Translations under genes and position numbers: made by a program | Shown: piece after piece, positions 1 through 9,291 of the stretch | Layout: every line of letters begins with the position of its first letter | How positions within the stretch are numbered: the first letter of the stretch is position 1 | Assembly (NCBI GenBank): GCA_964463485.1 | Contig: CAYXDO010000035.1 | Coordinates: 1-64,000, forward strand | From: CAYXDO01 sp964463485 | GTDB lineage: Bacteria > Myxococcota > Kuafuiibacteriia > Kuafuiibacteriales > Kuafuiibacteriaceae | Direction of reading: 5' to 3' | Length of the DNA stretch: 64,000 nucleotides | Notes under the pieces: model-generated | Databases searched by the model: none | Told to the model about the DNA's origin: nothing | The model's input: only the letters and a program-made list of their open reading frames with translations

Positions 1-162
1 AGCGTGGAACCTGGTCGTGGACGTGGACGATCCGGAATGAAATAGGCGCAGATCCACCTGGCTATGAGTCCGAACGGCAACAAACTCCCCCGCAGCGCAC
101 TCAGATCCAGGCCCGGCTGCACCCGAAAGATTTCGAGGACTTACGAATTTAACGCAGTAGTG

Positions 163-426
163 CTAGCTACCTGCGGACCCCCGCATCCAAAGTTCGGAGA
201 GCTTCAGCTTCGGCCCCTCGGTCTCAGGCTTCACTCGCACTCTCTTGGCCTGAGTGTGGCGGGCGTGGTTTCGTGAAATGACGAACAGCCGCTGTTCGTC
301 GTCGTGAAGATTCAACCCGTCGAGCGCGGCGGGGTTGTGGGTCGTGATGAGGGCCTGACGACCATGTTTTTTCGCGAGCCCAGCCAGCGACTTCACGAGA
401 TGTCGAAGCAGGTGGCGTTTCGAGAG
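163..426 (-). pseudogene. C-terminal remnant of an AAA-family ATPase
   Basis: Only the last ~87 codons read as protein. They contain the block QALITTHNPAALDGLNL followed by DDEQRLFV and end near KLSELWMRGS. This matches the C-terminal signature-His region (THNP) of AAA_15/AAA_21-type ATPases found in defence and OLD-like systems. No Walker A or B motif is present, and upstream of about 426 the frame loses any recognisable similarity, so the N-terminal three quarters is missing or scrambled. The stop is at 163-165. I infer a truncated accessory or defence gene. The 430-704 stretch holds overlapping high-GC open frames on both strands, none recognisable. Positions 1-162 show nothing I can support. 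Confidence 0.6.
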
Positions 427-704
427 GTCGTGGCTGTACGCGATGATGCCGTCGGCTCTGCAGCTCTTCGCGGAGGGCAGCTTGCCTCGCATCGGTGGCG
501 ACCCGGTCGAGGTCGACATCGGCGGCCGCAAGCTTGGCCCGATGGTGCTGACCGAGGTCCACTGCGGCGGCGAGCACGGTCGACACGACATCGCCGTGCT
601 CGTCTTCCGAACCGCGCGCGCCGGGGCAAGCACGTGACCTCGCTGCGGACACGTTCTCACAGACTCTTTCGCCCGAGAGTATCTCGAACTCACGGACTCA
701 GCAG

Positions 705-3700
705 CTACGGCCCAGAGGAGTTGTCGTCGTCGAGCGCCGATCGAACGATCGTCGTCAGGCTGCGCCAGTCGTAAGGTTTCGCGAGAAACCGAGATCCGAG
801 CACACCGTGCCGCGCGATGTCCTCGTCCGTGTAGCCGGACGTGAAGATGACCTTGGCCGACGGACACAGCGGCGCCAACCTGTCCGCGAGGTCCTTGCCG
901 TTCATCCCCGGCATGACCACGTCCGTGAGAATGAGTTGGATCTCCGACCCGCGCTTCTCGGACAGCAAGAGCGCCTCGCCGGCGTTGGCCGCCTCGAGCA
1001 CTCGGTACCCTTCGGCGACCAGCAAGCGCCTAGCGACGTTTCGCAGCGCCGACTCGTCTTCCACGATGAGTATGGTCTCGGACCCCGCCCTGGGCCGCTG
1101 GGGTGGGTACGTCGAACGCTGCTTGGCGTCGCCCTGGTGCTTGGGCAGATAAATCGAAAAAACAGTGCCGGCGCCGAGGGCGCTGCTGGCGCAGATCCCA
1201 CCGCCACTCTGCTTGACGATGCCGTACACCATCGCGAGGCCGAGCCCAGTGCCCTGGCCGACGGGCTTGGTGGTGAAGAAGGGCTCGAAGACCCGGGCGA
1301 GGGTCTCTGAGCTCATTCCGGACCCAGTGTCCTCGACCCGAAGCTCCACGTAGCTGCCCGGAGCGATTTCGAGCCCTCTCGCGGTCGCCGAGTCGAGCTC
1401 GACGTTGCGCGTGGAGATCGTCAGCCGACCCCCGCTCGGCATCGCATCGCGCGAATTCACCGCCAGGTTCATCAAGACCTGCTCGAGCTGCCCGCGATCG
1501 GCGAGCACGTCGTGAAGACCGGCTTCCCCGAAAATACAGAGCTCGATGTCTTCGCCGATCAAGCGGCCCATCATTCGACCGATCCCCTCGACCAGCTCGT
1601 TGAGTCCGACCGGCTTGGGTTGGAGGATCTGGCGGCGGCTGAATGCGAGCAACTGCCGAGTCAGCGCCTCCGCTCGGCGGGACGCCTGGATGATCTCGTC
1701 GAGGTCGTCGCGCAGCGGGTCTCCTGAGCGAAGATCGCGCGCGGCCAACGCTGCGTAGGAGAGAATGACACTCAGGATATTGTTGAAGTCGTGCGCCACT
1801 CCGCCCGCCAGTCGACCGACGGCCTCCATTTTTTGCGCGGCGCGGAGCTGCTCCTCGGTGTCGCGCCGCTGAGTCAGGTCGGCCACGATGCCGGTGAAGC
1901 CGAGCGATCTCACGCCGGCCTTCCGCTGCCGAATGGACGTCCGAACGTATCGAGCCTTGCCGTCCGCCGCCTTCAGCCGGTGCTCGACGGAATGATGGGC
2001 GCCAGCCGACTCATCCGCGCCGCTGCATAGCTTCGCGAGGTCATCGCCGAAGACGAAGTCCCGCACGTCCCTGCCGACCAACTCACCCGGCGAGTACCCG
2101 AACTGAGCCACCGAGCGATTGACGAAGGTGATGAGTCCGGCGGGATCCGTGGAGAACACCAGGTCCTCGAGGCCATCCACGAGCATGCGGAACCGCTCTT
2201 CACTCGCCTGGAGCTCCTGCTGAGCCTTTCGTTCGGCCGTGATGTCTTGGCCGGTGGAAATGGAAAACACCGGGACCCTCTCCGGACCCTCGCCCTCGAA
2301 GTGAACCCAGGAGTGAATCGACAGCCAGCGAATCTCTCCCGACTTGGTCACCAGGCGATACTCGTACGAACGCCGGTTGACGGGGTTGGAGGCGTCCGAA
2401 AGAGACTCCCAAGCCTCCCGCACCCTCAAGAGGTCACCCGGATGCACGTTGGCCATGAGTGTCCGCAGGTCGGTCGCCGACTCGGCGATCTCCAGGTGCG
2501 CTCGCGCGCGCTCGTCGAGCGATAATTGCCGGGTCCGATAGTCTACCCGGACCGTACCCAGCTCGGCGGCCTCCAAGGCCTGGCGGTACCGTTGCTCCGC
2601 CGCGAAGAGTTGCGATTCCGCCAACTTCCGCTCCGAAATATCCTGCCGAATGGCCACGAAATATTCGATCTGACCTCGGTCGTCTTTGACCGGCGTGACC
2701 GTCAAATCCTCGTCGTACGCGGAACCGTCCGCGCGGCGATTCACCAACTCTCGATGCCAGGCCTGTCCGCTTCGGATCGTCTCCCAGAGGTCCCCAAAGA
2801 GCGAGGCATCCCGCTGCTCGGGATGGAGGAACACGAACTCCGCGACCTCCCGATCGTCCTTGCCGAGACCAGTGAGCTTGGTAAAAGCAGAGTTCACCCA
2901 CTTGACGTTGCCCTCGACGTCGGTGATCGCGATGCCGTTGGCGGTGGCCTCGAGCGCCGACATCAGCACCCGCCGAACCGCCTCGCTCTCGCGCCGCTCG
3001 GTTACGTCCTCGATCGTAGTCATGGCTCGAACGGGCCGCCCGGCCGTATCCCGGAGCACGGTCATGCGCGCTTCGACCCAGACAGTCTCTCCATCCGGAC
3101 GAAGCAGCCGCTTCTCGGTATGGTACGCGTGCCACCGCCCCGAAACGACCCCGCGGAAGAGCTCCTCGTCGCGCTCCCGGTCCTCCGGATGGGTGATTTC
3201 GAAAGAAGTGAGTCGTCGAAGCTCCACCGCGCTGTAGCCGGTGATTTCGCAGAGTCGTCCGTTCACCGAGCTGAATTGCCCAGTGACCGGGTCGGACTGA
3301 GCGATCCCGACCGGAGCCATGTCGAACATCGCCCGAAGCTCCCGCTCGCTGGCCACGATCGCTTCTTCGGATTCCTTTCGGTCCGTGATGTTGCGACTCA
3401 CGACCGTGTAGCCCGCGATCTCCGACGTGGACGCTCGCCGACGCGGAGACACTTTGGCGCTCCACCAACTCCTGTGGTCGTCTCCGTCGAGTCGATAGTC
3501 GAACTGACTCGCCCTGCCCGTCTCCCGCACCGAGCGAAGCGCCACCTCCAAGCCCTGCCCGACCTGCGGCGGAAGAACGTCGTGAAACGACTTGCCCACC
3601 ACTTCGGTCGAACCCACGAAGAGCCCATCGGACTCCTTGATCCGGTGATCGACGATCCGACCAGAGTCGTCGACGACGAACACGAGATCGTCCAAGGACG

Positions 3701-4205
3701 TCAGCACCGAGACGAGTCTGTTGCGCGAATCGCTCCCGGCCCGCGGCCCTTGGGCCGCACGGGCGACTCGCGGAACCAACCCGGGTTGGCGGGTGAAGAT
3801 CAGCACGAGCTCGTCCCGAGCTCGGAAGACCATCAACTTGACCTGCCCCAAACGCTCGACCCAAACGAGCAAGCCGCTCGGAGCCCCCGTCGTCCAAACG
3901 TCCCGAAGCAGAGCCACCACCTCGGGGCCGCGCGCCGGCCAATCCACGATCACGCGCTCCAAAAAGTCAGGCCCGTCGGAAATTCCGGTCGCGGTCGACA
4001 TCGCCAAATTGGCGAACACGCAATCCAGGCCAGTCAGGACGTCTCGCTCGAACAACGGCCGACCCCGCAAGAGCGGCGTCGGAATCCGATCCAACGTAGC
4101 CCCCCGGTCCAAGCGCGATTCGACCCCCAACAGAGACAAACCGAGCTCCGTCGCCAGCGCAGTCAGCTCCCCTTCGGGCCCCGACGATGTAGATGAGTGC
4201 GTCAT
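705..4205 (-). CDS. Five-PAS hybrid sensor histidine kinase with C-terminal receiver
   Basis: This 1166-residue protein has no predicted membrane segment, so it is probably a cytoplasmic sensor. An N-terminal region (~1-165) of unknown type is followed by about five PAS domains (roughly 170-280, 290-410, 415-530, 540-665 and 670-790). The HisKA domain has the H-box GGVAHDFNN near 803. The HATPase_c domain carries the N-box VNSRDAMPSGG, the G1 box DTGSGMS and the G2 box GTGLGLAMV. A receiver domain at ~1045-1160 has its phospho-acceptor Asp in LTDVVMPGMNG and the conserved Lys in FLAKPYD. All catalytic motifs are intact. A receiver after the kinase implies a phosphorelay or autoregulation. No output protein or cognate regulator lies adjacent. 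It is transcribed away from the nucleotidyltransferase pair. Confidence 0.93.
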   Translation of the reverse strand: MTHSSTSSGPEGELTALATELGLSLLGVESRLDRGATLDRIPTPLLRGRPLFERDVLTGLDCVFANLAMSTATGISDGPDFLERVIVDWPARGPEVVALLRDVWTTGAPSGLLVWVERLGQVKLMVFRARDELVLIFTRQPGLVPRVARAAQGPRAGSDSRNRLVSVLTSLDDLVFVVDDSGRIVDHRIKESDGLFVGSTEVVGKSFHDVLPPQVGQGLEVALRSVRETGRASQFDYRLDGDDHRSWWSAKVSPRRRASTSEIAGYTVVSRNITDRKESEEAIVASERELRAMFDMAPVGIAQSDPVTGQFSSVNGRLCEITGYSAVELRRLTSFEITHPEDRERDEELFRGVVSGRWHAYHTEKRLLRPDGETVWVEARMTVLRDTAGRPVRAMTTIEDVTERRESEAVRRVLMSALEATANGIAITDVEGNVKWVNSAFTKLTGLGKDDREVAEFVFLHPEQRDASLFGDLWETIRSGQAWHRELVNRRADGSAYDEDLTVTPVKDDRGQIEYFVAIRQDISERKLAESQLFAAEQRYRQALEAAELGTVRVDYRTRQLSLDERARAHLEIAESATDLRTLMANVHPGDLLRVREAWESLSDASNPVNRRSYEYRLVTKSGEIRWLSIHSWVHFEGEGPERVPVFSISTGQDITAERKAQQELQASEERFRMLVDGLEDLVFSTDPAGLITFVNRSVAQFGYSPGELVGRDVRDFVFGDDLAKLCSGADESAGAHHSVEHRLKAADGKARYVRTSIRQRKAGVRSLGFTGIVADLTQRRDTEEQLRAAQKMEAVGRLAGGVAHDFNNILSVILSYAALAARDLRSGDPLRDDLDEIIQASRRAEALTRQLLAFSRRQILQPKPVGLNELVEGIGRMMGRLIGEDIELCIFGEAGLHDVLADRGQLEQVLMNLAVNSRDAMPSGGRLTISTRNVELDSATARGLEIAPGSYVELRVEDTGSGMSSETLARVFEPFFTTKPVGQGTGLGLAMVYGIVKQSGGGICASSALGAGTVFSIYLPKHQGDAKQRSTYPPQRPRAGSETILIVEDESALRNVARRLLVAEGYRVLEAANAGEALLLSEKRGSEIQLILTDVVMPGMNGKDLADRLAPLCPSAKVIFTSGYTDEDIARHGVLGSRFLAKPYDWRSLTTIVRSALDDDNSSGP

Positions 4206-4348
4206 CCGAAGACCAAAGACCCCAAGCTGCGAGCACGAGACCAGCTAGGCGCTGCGCAAAGCATTCGTCTTGTTCCGTACAGCTGCAACGCGATCAGGAT
4301 ACAATAAGTTGGGCGATTGGTGTCCACTTTCGCCTTCGAGAAACGAAC

Positions 4349-5131
4349 GTGAACCCCAACGAGATCCAAGAAATCGAACAAATGTTGGACGTGCCTTTTC
4401 TGCGCGAAGTCGCCCATCGCACCGGTCGACCGATCTTCGCGACGATCAGCGGCGCCCACCTCTACGGCTTCGCCTCCGCGGACAGCGACGTCGACCTGCG
4501 CGGAGCATTCGTGTTGCCAAAGCGGTCGGTGCTCGGCCTGTTTCCCGCGAACGAAACCGTCACGCTCACCGATCAGAGCCGGTGCGACCTGGACTGGGTC
4601 GCCCACGATATTCGCAAATTCGCGCGAATGATGACTCAGCACAATGGCTACGTGATGGAGCAATTATACTCGCCGATCGTCGTCGTCGACTCACCCGCCT
4701 TCGTCGAGCTCAAGGAGCTCGGTCGAGGGTGCATCACTCGCCCCACCGTCAATCACTACCTCGGTTTCGCGCGCGGTCGACGAAAGCGACTCTTGGAGCC
4801 CGATCCCACGGTGAAGCACCTGCTGTACGCCTACCGTGTGCTGATGTCCGGAATCCACCTCATGAGAACGGGCGAGGTGGTCTCGCACCTAGGCACCCTC
4901 AATGCGCTCTTCCGAATGAGTCACGTCGAGGAGCTCGTCGCGCGTAAGCGGAGCGGCGCCGAAGAGCTGGCGGTTTTCGACACGGAGCTGACGGCCCACC
5001 AGACGCAGCTCGACCGGCTGGAGCAGGCGCTCACCGCGGCCCACGACTCGAGCTCCCTACCGCTCGTTCCCTCCACGGTGGACGCGCTCGAAGACTTCGT
5101 GATTCGAGTGCGTCTCGAGAGTCCGGCGTGA
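4349..5131 (+). CDS. Large nucleotidyltransferase, first of a pair (COG3541-like)
   Basis: This predicted nucleotidyltransferase of the DNA polymerase beta superfamily is about 260 residues. The N-terminal NTase signature is ISGAHLYGFASADSDVDLRG, with the metal-binding pair SDVDL and a likely third acidic residue in CDLDWVAHD. The long helical C-terminal half (YLGFARGRR, LLYAYRVLMSGIHLMRTGE) matches large single-domain predicted NTases rather than the ~100-residue MNT antitoxins. The GTG at 4349 is preferred because the translation upstream of it is low-complexity; the ATG at 4382 is an alternative. It overlaps the next gene by four bases (GTGA), so the two are translationally coupled. The substrate is unknown; nucleotide transfer to RNA or protein is the family-level expectation. 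Confidence 0.85.
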   Translation: MNPNEIQEIEQMLDVPFLREVAHRTGRPIFATISGAHLYGFASADSDVDLRGAFVLPKRSVLGLFPANETVTLTDQSRCDLDWVAHDIRKFARMMTQHNGYVMEQLYSPIVVVDSPAFVELKELGRGCITRPTVNHYLGFARGRRKRLLEPDPTVKHLLYAYRVLMSGIHLMRTGEVVSHLGTLNALFRMSHVEELVARKRSGAEELAVFDTELTAHQTQLDRLEQALTAAHDSSSLPLVPSTVDALEDFVIRVRLESPA

Positions 5132-6267
5132 AGACGGACCTCGCCCGCGACACGATCTTCGTGGCGCTCGCCGGAAGCCAGGCGCACGGCACCGCGCGCT
5201 CTGGGTCGGACGTCGACCTTCGCGGCGTGTGTGTCGTGCCGCTCGCGAAGCGACTCTCTCTCTTCGAGACCTTCGAACAGTGGGAGGGACCGCTAGTGGG
5301 AGAGCTTTGGTCCATCGTTCGCGAGCGCCTGCGCGCCCACCCGACCGCGTCCGAGGGATTGGGCGTCAAGACCGAGGCGGTCGTATTCGACGTCGCCAAG
5401 TTCTTGCGACTGTGCGCGAACGCGAACCCGAACGCGCTCGAGATCCTCTTCGCTGACGCGCGAGATTGGCTCTACGAGAGTGTCGCTTGGAAGACCATTC
5501 ACGCCGCGCGGTTCACGTTCCTCACGAGGCGAGTCCAGGAGACTTACCTCGGCTACGCCATGGCCCAACTCAAAAAGATCCGCACGCACCGGTCCTGGCT
5601 CTTGAACCCTCCGACTCACAAACCCACCAGGGCGGAGTTTGGCCTGCCCGAGGTCGGCGCGATGAGCAGAGACGAGCGGAACCGCATCGAGCTGAGTATT
5701 GCGGAGAAGGTCCGAGCCTATGGCATCGATGATCTCGACATGCCGAAGCACACCCGCGTGAGTTTCGAGGAGCGACTCGACGCGTTGATGACGGACGCCC
5801 TCGCGACCCCCGAAGACCAGCTGGACGAGCGCCTGCGCGCCGTGGCGAGCTCGGCGCTCCGCCTCCCGGCCGCCGTCGTGGAGGTGCTCTCCGCCGAGCG
5901 AAGGTACCGCGCCGCGATGTCTCACTGGGAGTCTTATCGGTCGTGGCAAAGCCAGCGAAATCCAGCCCGCGCCGAGCTCGAGTCCAAGTTCGGGTACGAC
6001 ACCAAACACGGAATGCACCTTCTCCGACTCATGCGCACGGGCCTCGAGGTCCTCGAACGAGGCGACCTGCTCGTGCGGCGCGCCGACGCCGCGGAGCTCA
6101 GCGCCGTGCGCGACGGGGCGCTCGGCTTCGAAGCTTTGGTCGAAGAAGCCGAAGCCCTTCGGGCCCGGATGTCGAAGGCCGCGGAGACGTGCCGCCTGCC
6201 GAGAGACTCCGACAAATCGGCGGTCGACGCGCTCGCCGCGGAGGTGATGCTCGGCTGCTCGAAGTGA
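5128..6267 (+). CDS. Large nucleotidyltransferase, second of a pair
   Basis: This 379-residue paralogue of the preceding gene has the NTase motif FVALAGSQAHGTARSGSDVD, then DLRGVCVVP, and a third acidic residue in VVFDVAKFLRL. The downstream blocks NANPNALEILFADARDW and YLGYAMAQLKKIRTHR are typical of this predicted nucleotidyltransferase family. The C-terminal half is helical and contains KHGMHLLRLMRTGLEVL, matching the LLYAYRVLMSGIHLMRTGE segment of the first protein, so both share N- and C-terminal modules. It starts at GTG 5128 inside the stop of the first gene. Two catalytic paralogues in one operon suggest they work together or on related substrates; this is inference. Confidence 0.87.
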   Translation: MKTDLARDTIFVALAGSQAHGTARSGSDVDLRGVCVVPLAKRLSLFETFEQWEGPLVGELWSIVRERLRAHPTASEGLGVKTEAVVFDVAKFLRLCANANPNALEILFADARDWLYESVAWKTIHAARFTFLTRRVQETYLGYAMAQLKKIRTHRSWLLNPPTHKPTRAEFGLPEVGAMSRDERNRIELSIAEKVRAYGIDDLDMPKHTRVSFEERLDALMTDALATPEDQLDERLRAVASSALRLPAAVVEVLSAERRYRAAMSHWESYRSWQSQRNPARAELESKFGYDTKHGMHLLRLMRTGLEVLERGDLLVRRADAAELSAVRDGALGFEALVEEAEALRARMSKAAETCRLPRDSDKSAVDALAAEVMLGCSK

Positions 6268-6286
6268 GCCGGCGGTGAATAGGCCG

Positions 6287-6571
6287 TCAGTTCGGCGGGC
6301 CGGCCTCCCTGTTGAGCGTCGGCGAGATGAGCAGCAAGAGCAGCGCGATCTGTTGGACGAGCCGCTGCGCTCTTTGGCCGACGTCTCGCTCGAAGCGGCG
6401 AGAGAGCGCGGCGAGCTCGGTAGCCACAGCCTTCGGGTCGTCAGCGGCGATCAGCTCGCGGCCGAGCTCGGGGATCTTGTCCGGAGGAATGGAGAACTGA
6501 CCTGTGCCGTCGCGTGCGATGGCGCTCGCGACTGCGGCCACGGGAGGCGACAGGGTACCCTGAGAACGCAT
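6287..6571 (-). CDS. Small hypothetical protein with one hydrophobic segment
   Basis: This 94-residue protein is read from ATG 6571, which has GGGG four bases upstream; an upstream TTG at 6607 is also possible. Its middle (DDPKAVATELAALSRRFERD) is amphipathic-helical, and it ends with a leucine-rich hydrophobic stretch (QQIALLLLLISPTL) near the C terminus, as in a tail-anchored peptide. No family is recognised. It converges with the nucleotidyltransferase operon, the two stops being about 20 bases apart. The 180 bases beyond its start are purine-rich with no gene. Confidence 0.5.
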   Translation of the reverse strand: MRSQGTLSPPVAAVASAIARDGTGQFSIPPDKIPELGRELIAADDPKAVATELAALSRRFERDVGQRAQRLVQQIALLLLLISPTLNREAGPPN

Positions 6572-6750
6572 GAGCCCCATTGTGTCCGGTTGCCGCAGGA
6601 AACTCAAGGCCGCGCAGAGGCAGAGAGGCAGGGAGCAGGGGATGCGGGGAGGCAGCGGCAGCGGACCGCCGCAGGGAACCGCCCCGGGGCATCGAAAGAT
6701 GACTGGCCTCTAATGAGACATGAGTCAATTGGCCCCGGAGTCGGATTCGA

Positions 6751-8988
6751 CTACTTGGGACGGACTTCGAATTGGCTGACGATCGCGGGCTCCCGACCGA
6801 TGTAGCTGGCCGGGTTCGACGCATCATTCACACCATATGCGTCGATTCCATAGGTCGTGATTCGGAGATTGTGAGTGGTCGGAGCGATCTCGAGCTCCGT
6901 CCACCCAAACACATGCGCTGCGACGTATCCGCCTTCAATCAAAGTTGCGTCGATGCCTGATTCCGGCTCGATCCCGAGCGGGTCGTAACCGAACGGAGTC
7001 ATCTGCGCATCGATCAACTGCTGAACGAACACGTCTTTGAATTCGGTCGGCAGCCCGAGATAGGCCGAGTAGGTTTCGGAATCGATGAGTCCAACCGCAG
7101 CGGCAATCTCGGTCGTCGTGGGACCGAGCGGAGCGTCAAATGCGATCGCACCCGTGCTGATTTCGAAGGAGCTCACTGGAATCTGGGGTCCTCCCGGTTC
7201 GGTCTGATACGTGAGGTTGTTGACGATGGTCCCGTGAATGTCGGCCGCCACGAAGACCACGTTTTCGATAGCGGCGTTGTCGATGAATCCCAGAAGCTGG
7301 GAACGTTCGGCCGCATAGCCTTCGTAACGATCCGAAGCGAACAGGACACCGAGATTTTGGATCGGTTCTGGGACCAGCACGAACTTCCAAGTGACGCCTT
7401 CCGCTTGAGCAACAAGGAGGTCGCGCTCGAGCTCTTCGAGTTGAGCGGCCCCAAGCATCGTTCGGCTCGGATCGAAGGAGCTCACCAGGAACCCAAAGAT
7501 TTGGGACGAATCGAATGGGTCAGCGACCGCCGGCAATCCCTGGTCACGGAAGGTTCGGGCGTCGAGCAGGAATGTCGCTGCGCTCGTGCCATAGCGACGA
7601 GTCCGATAGAGCTTCGGCTTGCCCTGAGTCCGGGCGTCACCCGTCGAACCGTAGCTCAGCGTCTCGATCGGATTATACTCGTAGAAAGCGCGGAGCCCAT
7701 TCGTGAAGAGCTCCGTATCGTGAATGTGAGCGCCTTCGTATGCAGCAAATCTCGAGTCACTCGAGGGTGCGGCGCCGCCCGCAAAATCATCGGTCACTTC
7801 GTGATCGTCGATCGTCGCGAACCACGCCGTGCTCGCCCGTGCGTCCGCCAGCGTATTCAGCCCAGCTCGCGGAGAATAAACCTCGTTGTGTTTGATCCGA
7901 AACTCACCCAAAGTGAGCGCCTGCGGCTGATTCAAGTCCGGCGACGGATAGTCCGCGTAGATCGTGTCTCCGAGCGTCACGAAGAAATCCAGATCCCGGC
8001 TCGCGATGTTTCGCGCAGCCGGAAACGGCGCGAGCTCTCCACGCCAGTCTCCCGAAACTCCGAATCTGATTCCGATGTCCGAGTCGTTGGCTGGAGCCGT
8101 CCGAAATCGTCCGTGCGCTGGCACTCCGGCGGTCACGACGTACTCATACCGAGTTCCGGGCTCTAGGCCCGTCACCATCACCTTGGCGGGAATGGCAGGA
8201 TCGCTAACGACGACCGTCGCCTGACCGAGCGGCGCGCTCAGGTTCGGATCGCTCCAAGTGAAAATGAGTGTGCTCTCCACCGTGGTGCTCGCCAGGAGCA
8301 TCACCGAGGTCTGAGTTGCGTCGCCAGATGCGACGGTAGGGGCCGGGCATTCCGAGTCAGCCACTCCGTTCGTGACATCGCAACCGGGTTGGCTGAAGAA
8401 TCGATTCGTCCCGACTGAGTCGGAGATGATGTCGTCTCCGTCTCCGCCGCGAACCGAGTCGTTTCCAACTCCTCCGAAGACTCGATCGTTGCCTTCGTGA
8501 CCATAGACGCTGTCGTCACCCGCTTCGCCGTCGACAAAGTCATTTCCTTCATTGCCACCGACGATGTCGTTGTCGGTGCCGCCGGTGACGTGGTCGTCGC
8601 CTTGCATCCCGAGGACTTCGTCCCTCCCCGTGCCGCCGGCCAAGACGTCATTGCCTTGACCGCCCCAGATTTTGTCGTTGCCATCGCCGCCGTCGATGAA
8701 GTCCTCGCCGGCCTCGCCCCAAATTCGGTCGTTCCCGAGGCCACCGAAGATCGCGTCGTTTCCACCTCCCCCGAAGATACAATCATCGCCAGCCGAGCCG
8801 ACGATGGTGTCATTGCCTGTCGTTCCCTGAATGAAGTTGGACCCCGCAACACATTGAGATGTGTAGCTGAGCCCGATCTGCGATTGTCCGTCCAACTCAT
8901 CTGAGCCAACGGGTTCTGGTCCGCCACCGCAGTGAATGAGGACGGGCGCAAGCAGCGTCCCCATCGAAATTCTGAAAAACCTCTTCAT
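6751..8988 (-). CDS. RTX-repeat / PhoD-like phosphatase lipoprotein
   Basis: This 745-residue predicted lipoprotein has a signal peptide with lipid-acceptor Cys20 (PVLIHC). Residues ~55-185 are about fourteen Ca-binding RTX nonapeptides (GNDTIVG, GGGGNDAIFGG, GGDGNDKIWGG and so on). A PhoD N-terminal beta-sandwich (VASGDATQTSVMLLAS) follows from about 215. The PhoD metallophosphatase core carries the metal ligands in FGVSGDW, TLGDTIYAD, IDDHEVTDDF and VFVAADIHG. PhoD enzymes are Ca/Fe-dependent phosphodiesterase/phosphomonoesterases, so a phosphate-scavenging role outside the cell is likely. RTX repeats normally sit near a C-terminal type I secretion signal. Here they are N-terminal, behind a lipobox, and may supply calcium or stiffen a surface stalk. 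The gene diverges from the Coa1-like gene. Confidence 0.88.
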   Translation of the reverse strand: MKRFFRISMGTLLAPVLIHCGGGPEPVGSDELDGQSQIGLSYTSQCVAGSNFIQGTTGNDTIVGSAGDDCIFGGGGNDAIFGGLGNDRIWGEAGEDFIDGGDGNDKIWGGQGNDVLAGGTGRDEVLGMQGDDHVTGGTDNDIVGGNEGNDFVDGEAGDDSVYGHEGNDRVFGGVGNDSVRGGDGDDIISDSVGTNRFFSQPGCDVTNGVADSECPAPTVASGDATQTSVMLLASTTVESTLIFTWSDPNLSAPLGQATVVVSDPAIPAKVMVTGLEPGTRYEYVVTAGVPAHGRFRTAPANDSDIGIRFGVSGDWRGELAPFPAARNIASRDLDFFVTLGDTIYADYPSPDLNQPQALTLGEFRIKHNEVYSPRAGLNTLADARASTAWFATIDDHEVTDDFAGGAAPSSDSRFAAYEGAHIHDTELFTNGLRAFYEYNPIETLSYGSTGDARTQGKPKLYRTRRYGTSAATFLLDARTFRDQGLPAVADPFDSSQIFGFLVSSFDPSRTMLGAAQLEELERDLLVAQAEGVTWKFVLVPEPIQNLGVLFASDRYEGYAAERSQLLGFIDNAAIENVVFVAADIHGTIVNNLTYQTEPGGPQIPVSSFEISTGAIAFDAPLGPTTTEIAAAVGLIDSETYSAYLGLPTEFKDVFVQQLIDAQMTPFGYDPLGIEPESGIDATLIEGGYVAAHVFGWTELEIAPTTHNLRITTYGIDAYGVNDASNPASYIGREPAIVSQFEVRPK

Positions 8989-9031
8989 CTAACCCTCTCC
9001 ATCGTCGACAACCGGACGTTGTCATTTCATG

Positions 9032-9101
9032 GCACCGACCAAATTGACCGGTGCACTGCGGAGCTCACTTGCGATCCGCTCGAGACGAGTGAATCGCAAG
9101 T
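9032..9101. promoter_or_regulatory. Two inverted repeats in a divergent intergenic region
   Basis: Two dyads lie between the divergent phosphatase and Coa1-like genes. One is GCACCG (9032-9037) with CGGTGC (9049-9054), an 11-base loop. The other is ACTTGCGAT (9067-9075) with ATCGCAAGT (9093-9101), a perfect 9-bp stem with a 17-base loop. Their position suggests an operator or leader structure. The rest of the ~300-base gap (8989-9291) contains a T8 run near 9147 but no gene. Confidence 0.35.
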
Positions 9102-9291
9102 CGCGTGCCGGGCCGGCGTGCGAAAGGTCGAAGGCGAGTGTGCACTTTTTTTCTCAACCGTTTGGCCAAGTGGGCAATTCGGTGCCCGAGAATGCCCGAG
9201 ATCCGATTTCTCTCGCGCCCTCTTGCATGCGGCGGCGAGCTCAGGCATTTATTTGCCGCGAGCTTCAAATTCGCGAATCGGGGGTCGTTCG

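Noticed and set aside
2434..4196. Long open frames (502 and 556 codons) antisense or out of frame to the histidine kinase.
   Set aside because: Arg/Pro/Gly-rich low-complexity translations with no motifs; explained by high third-position GC of the real gene.
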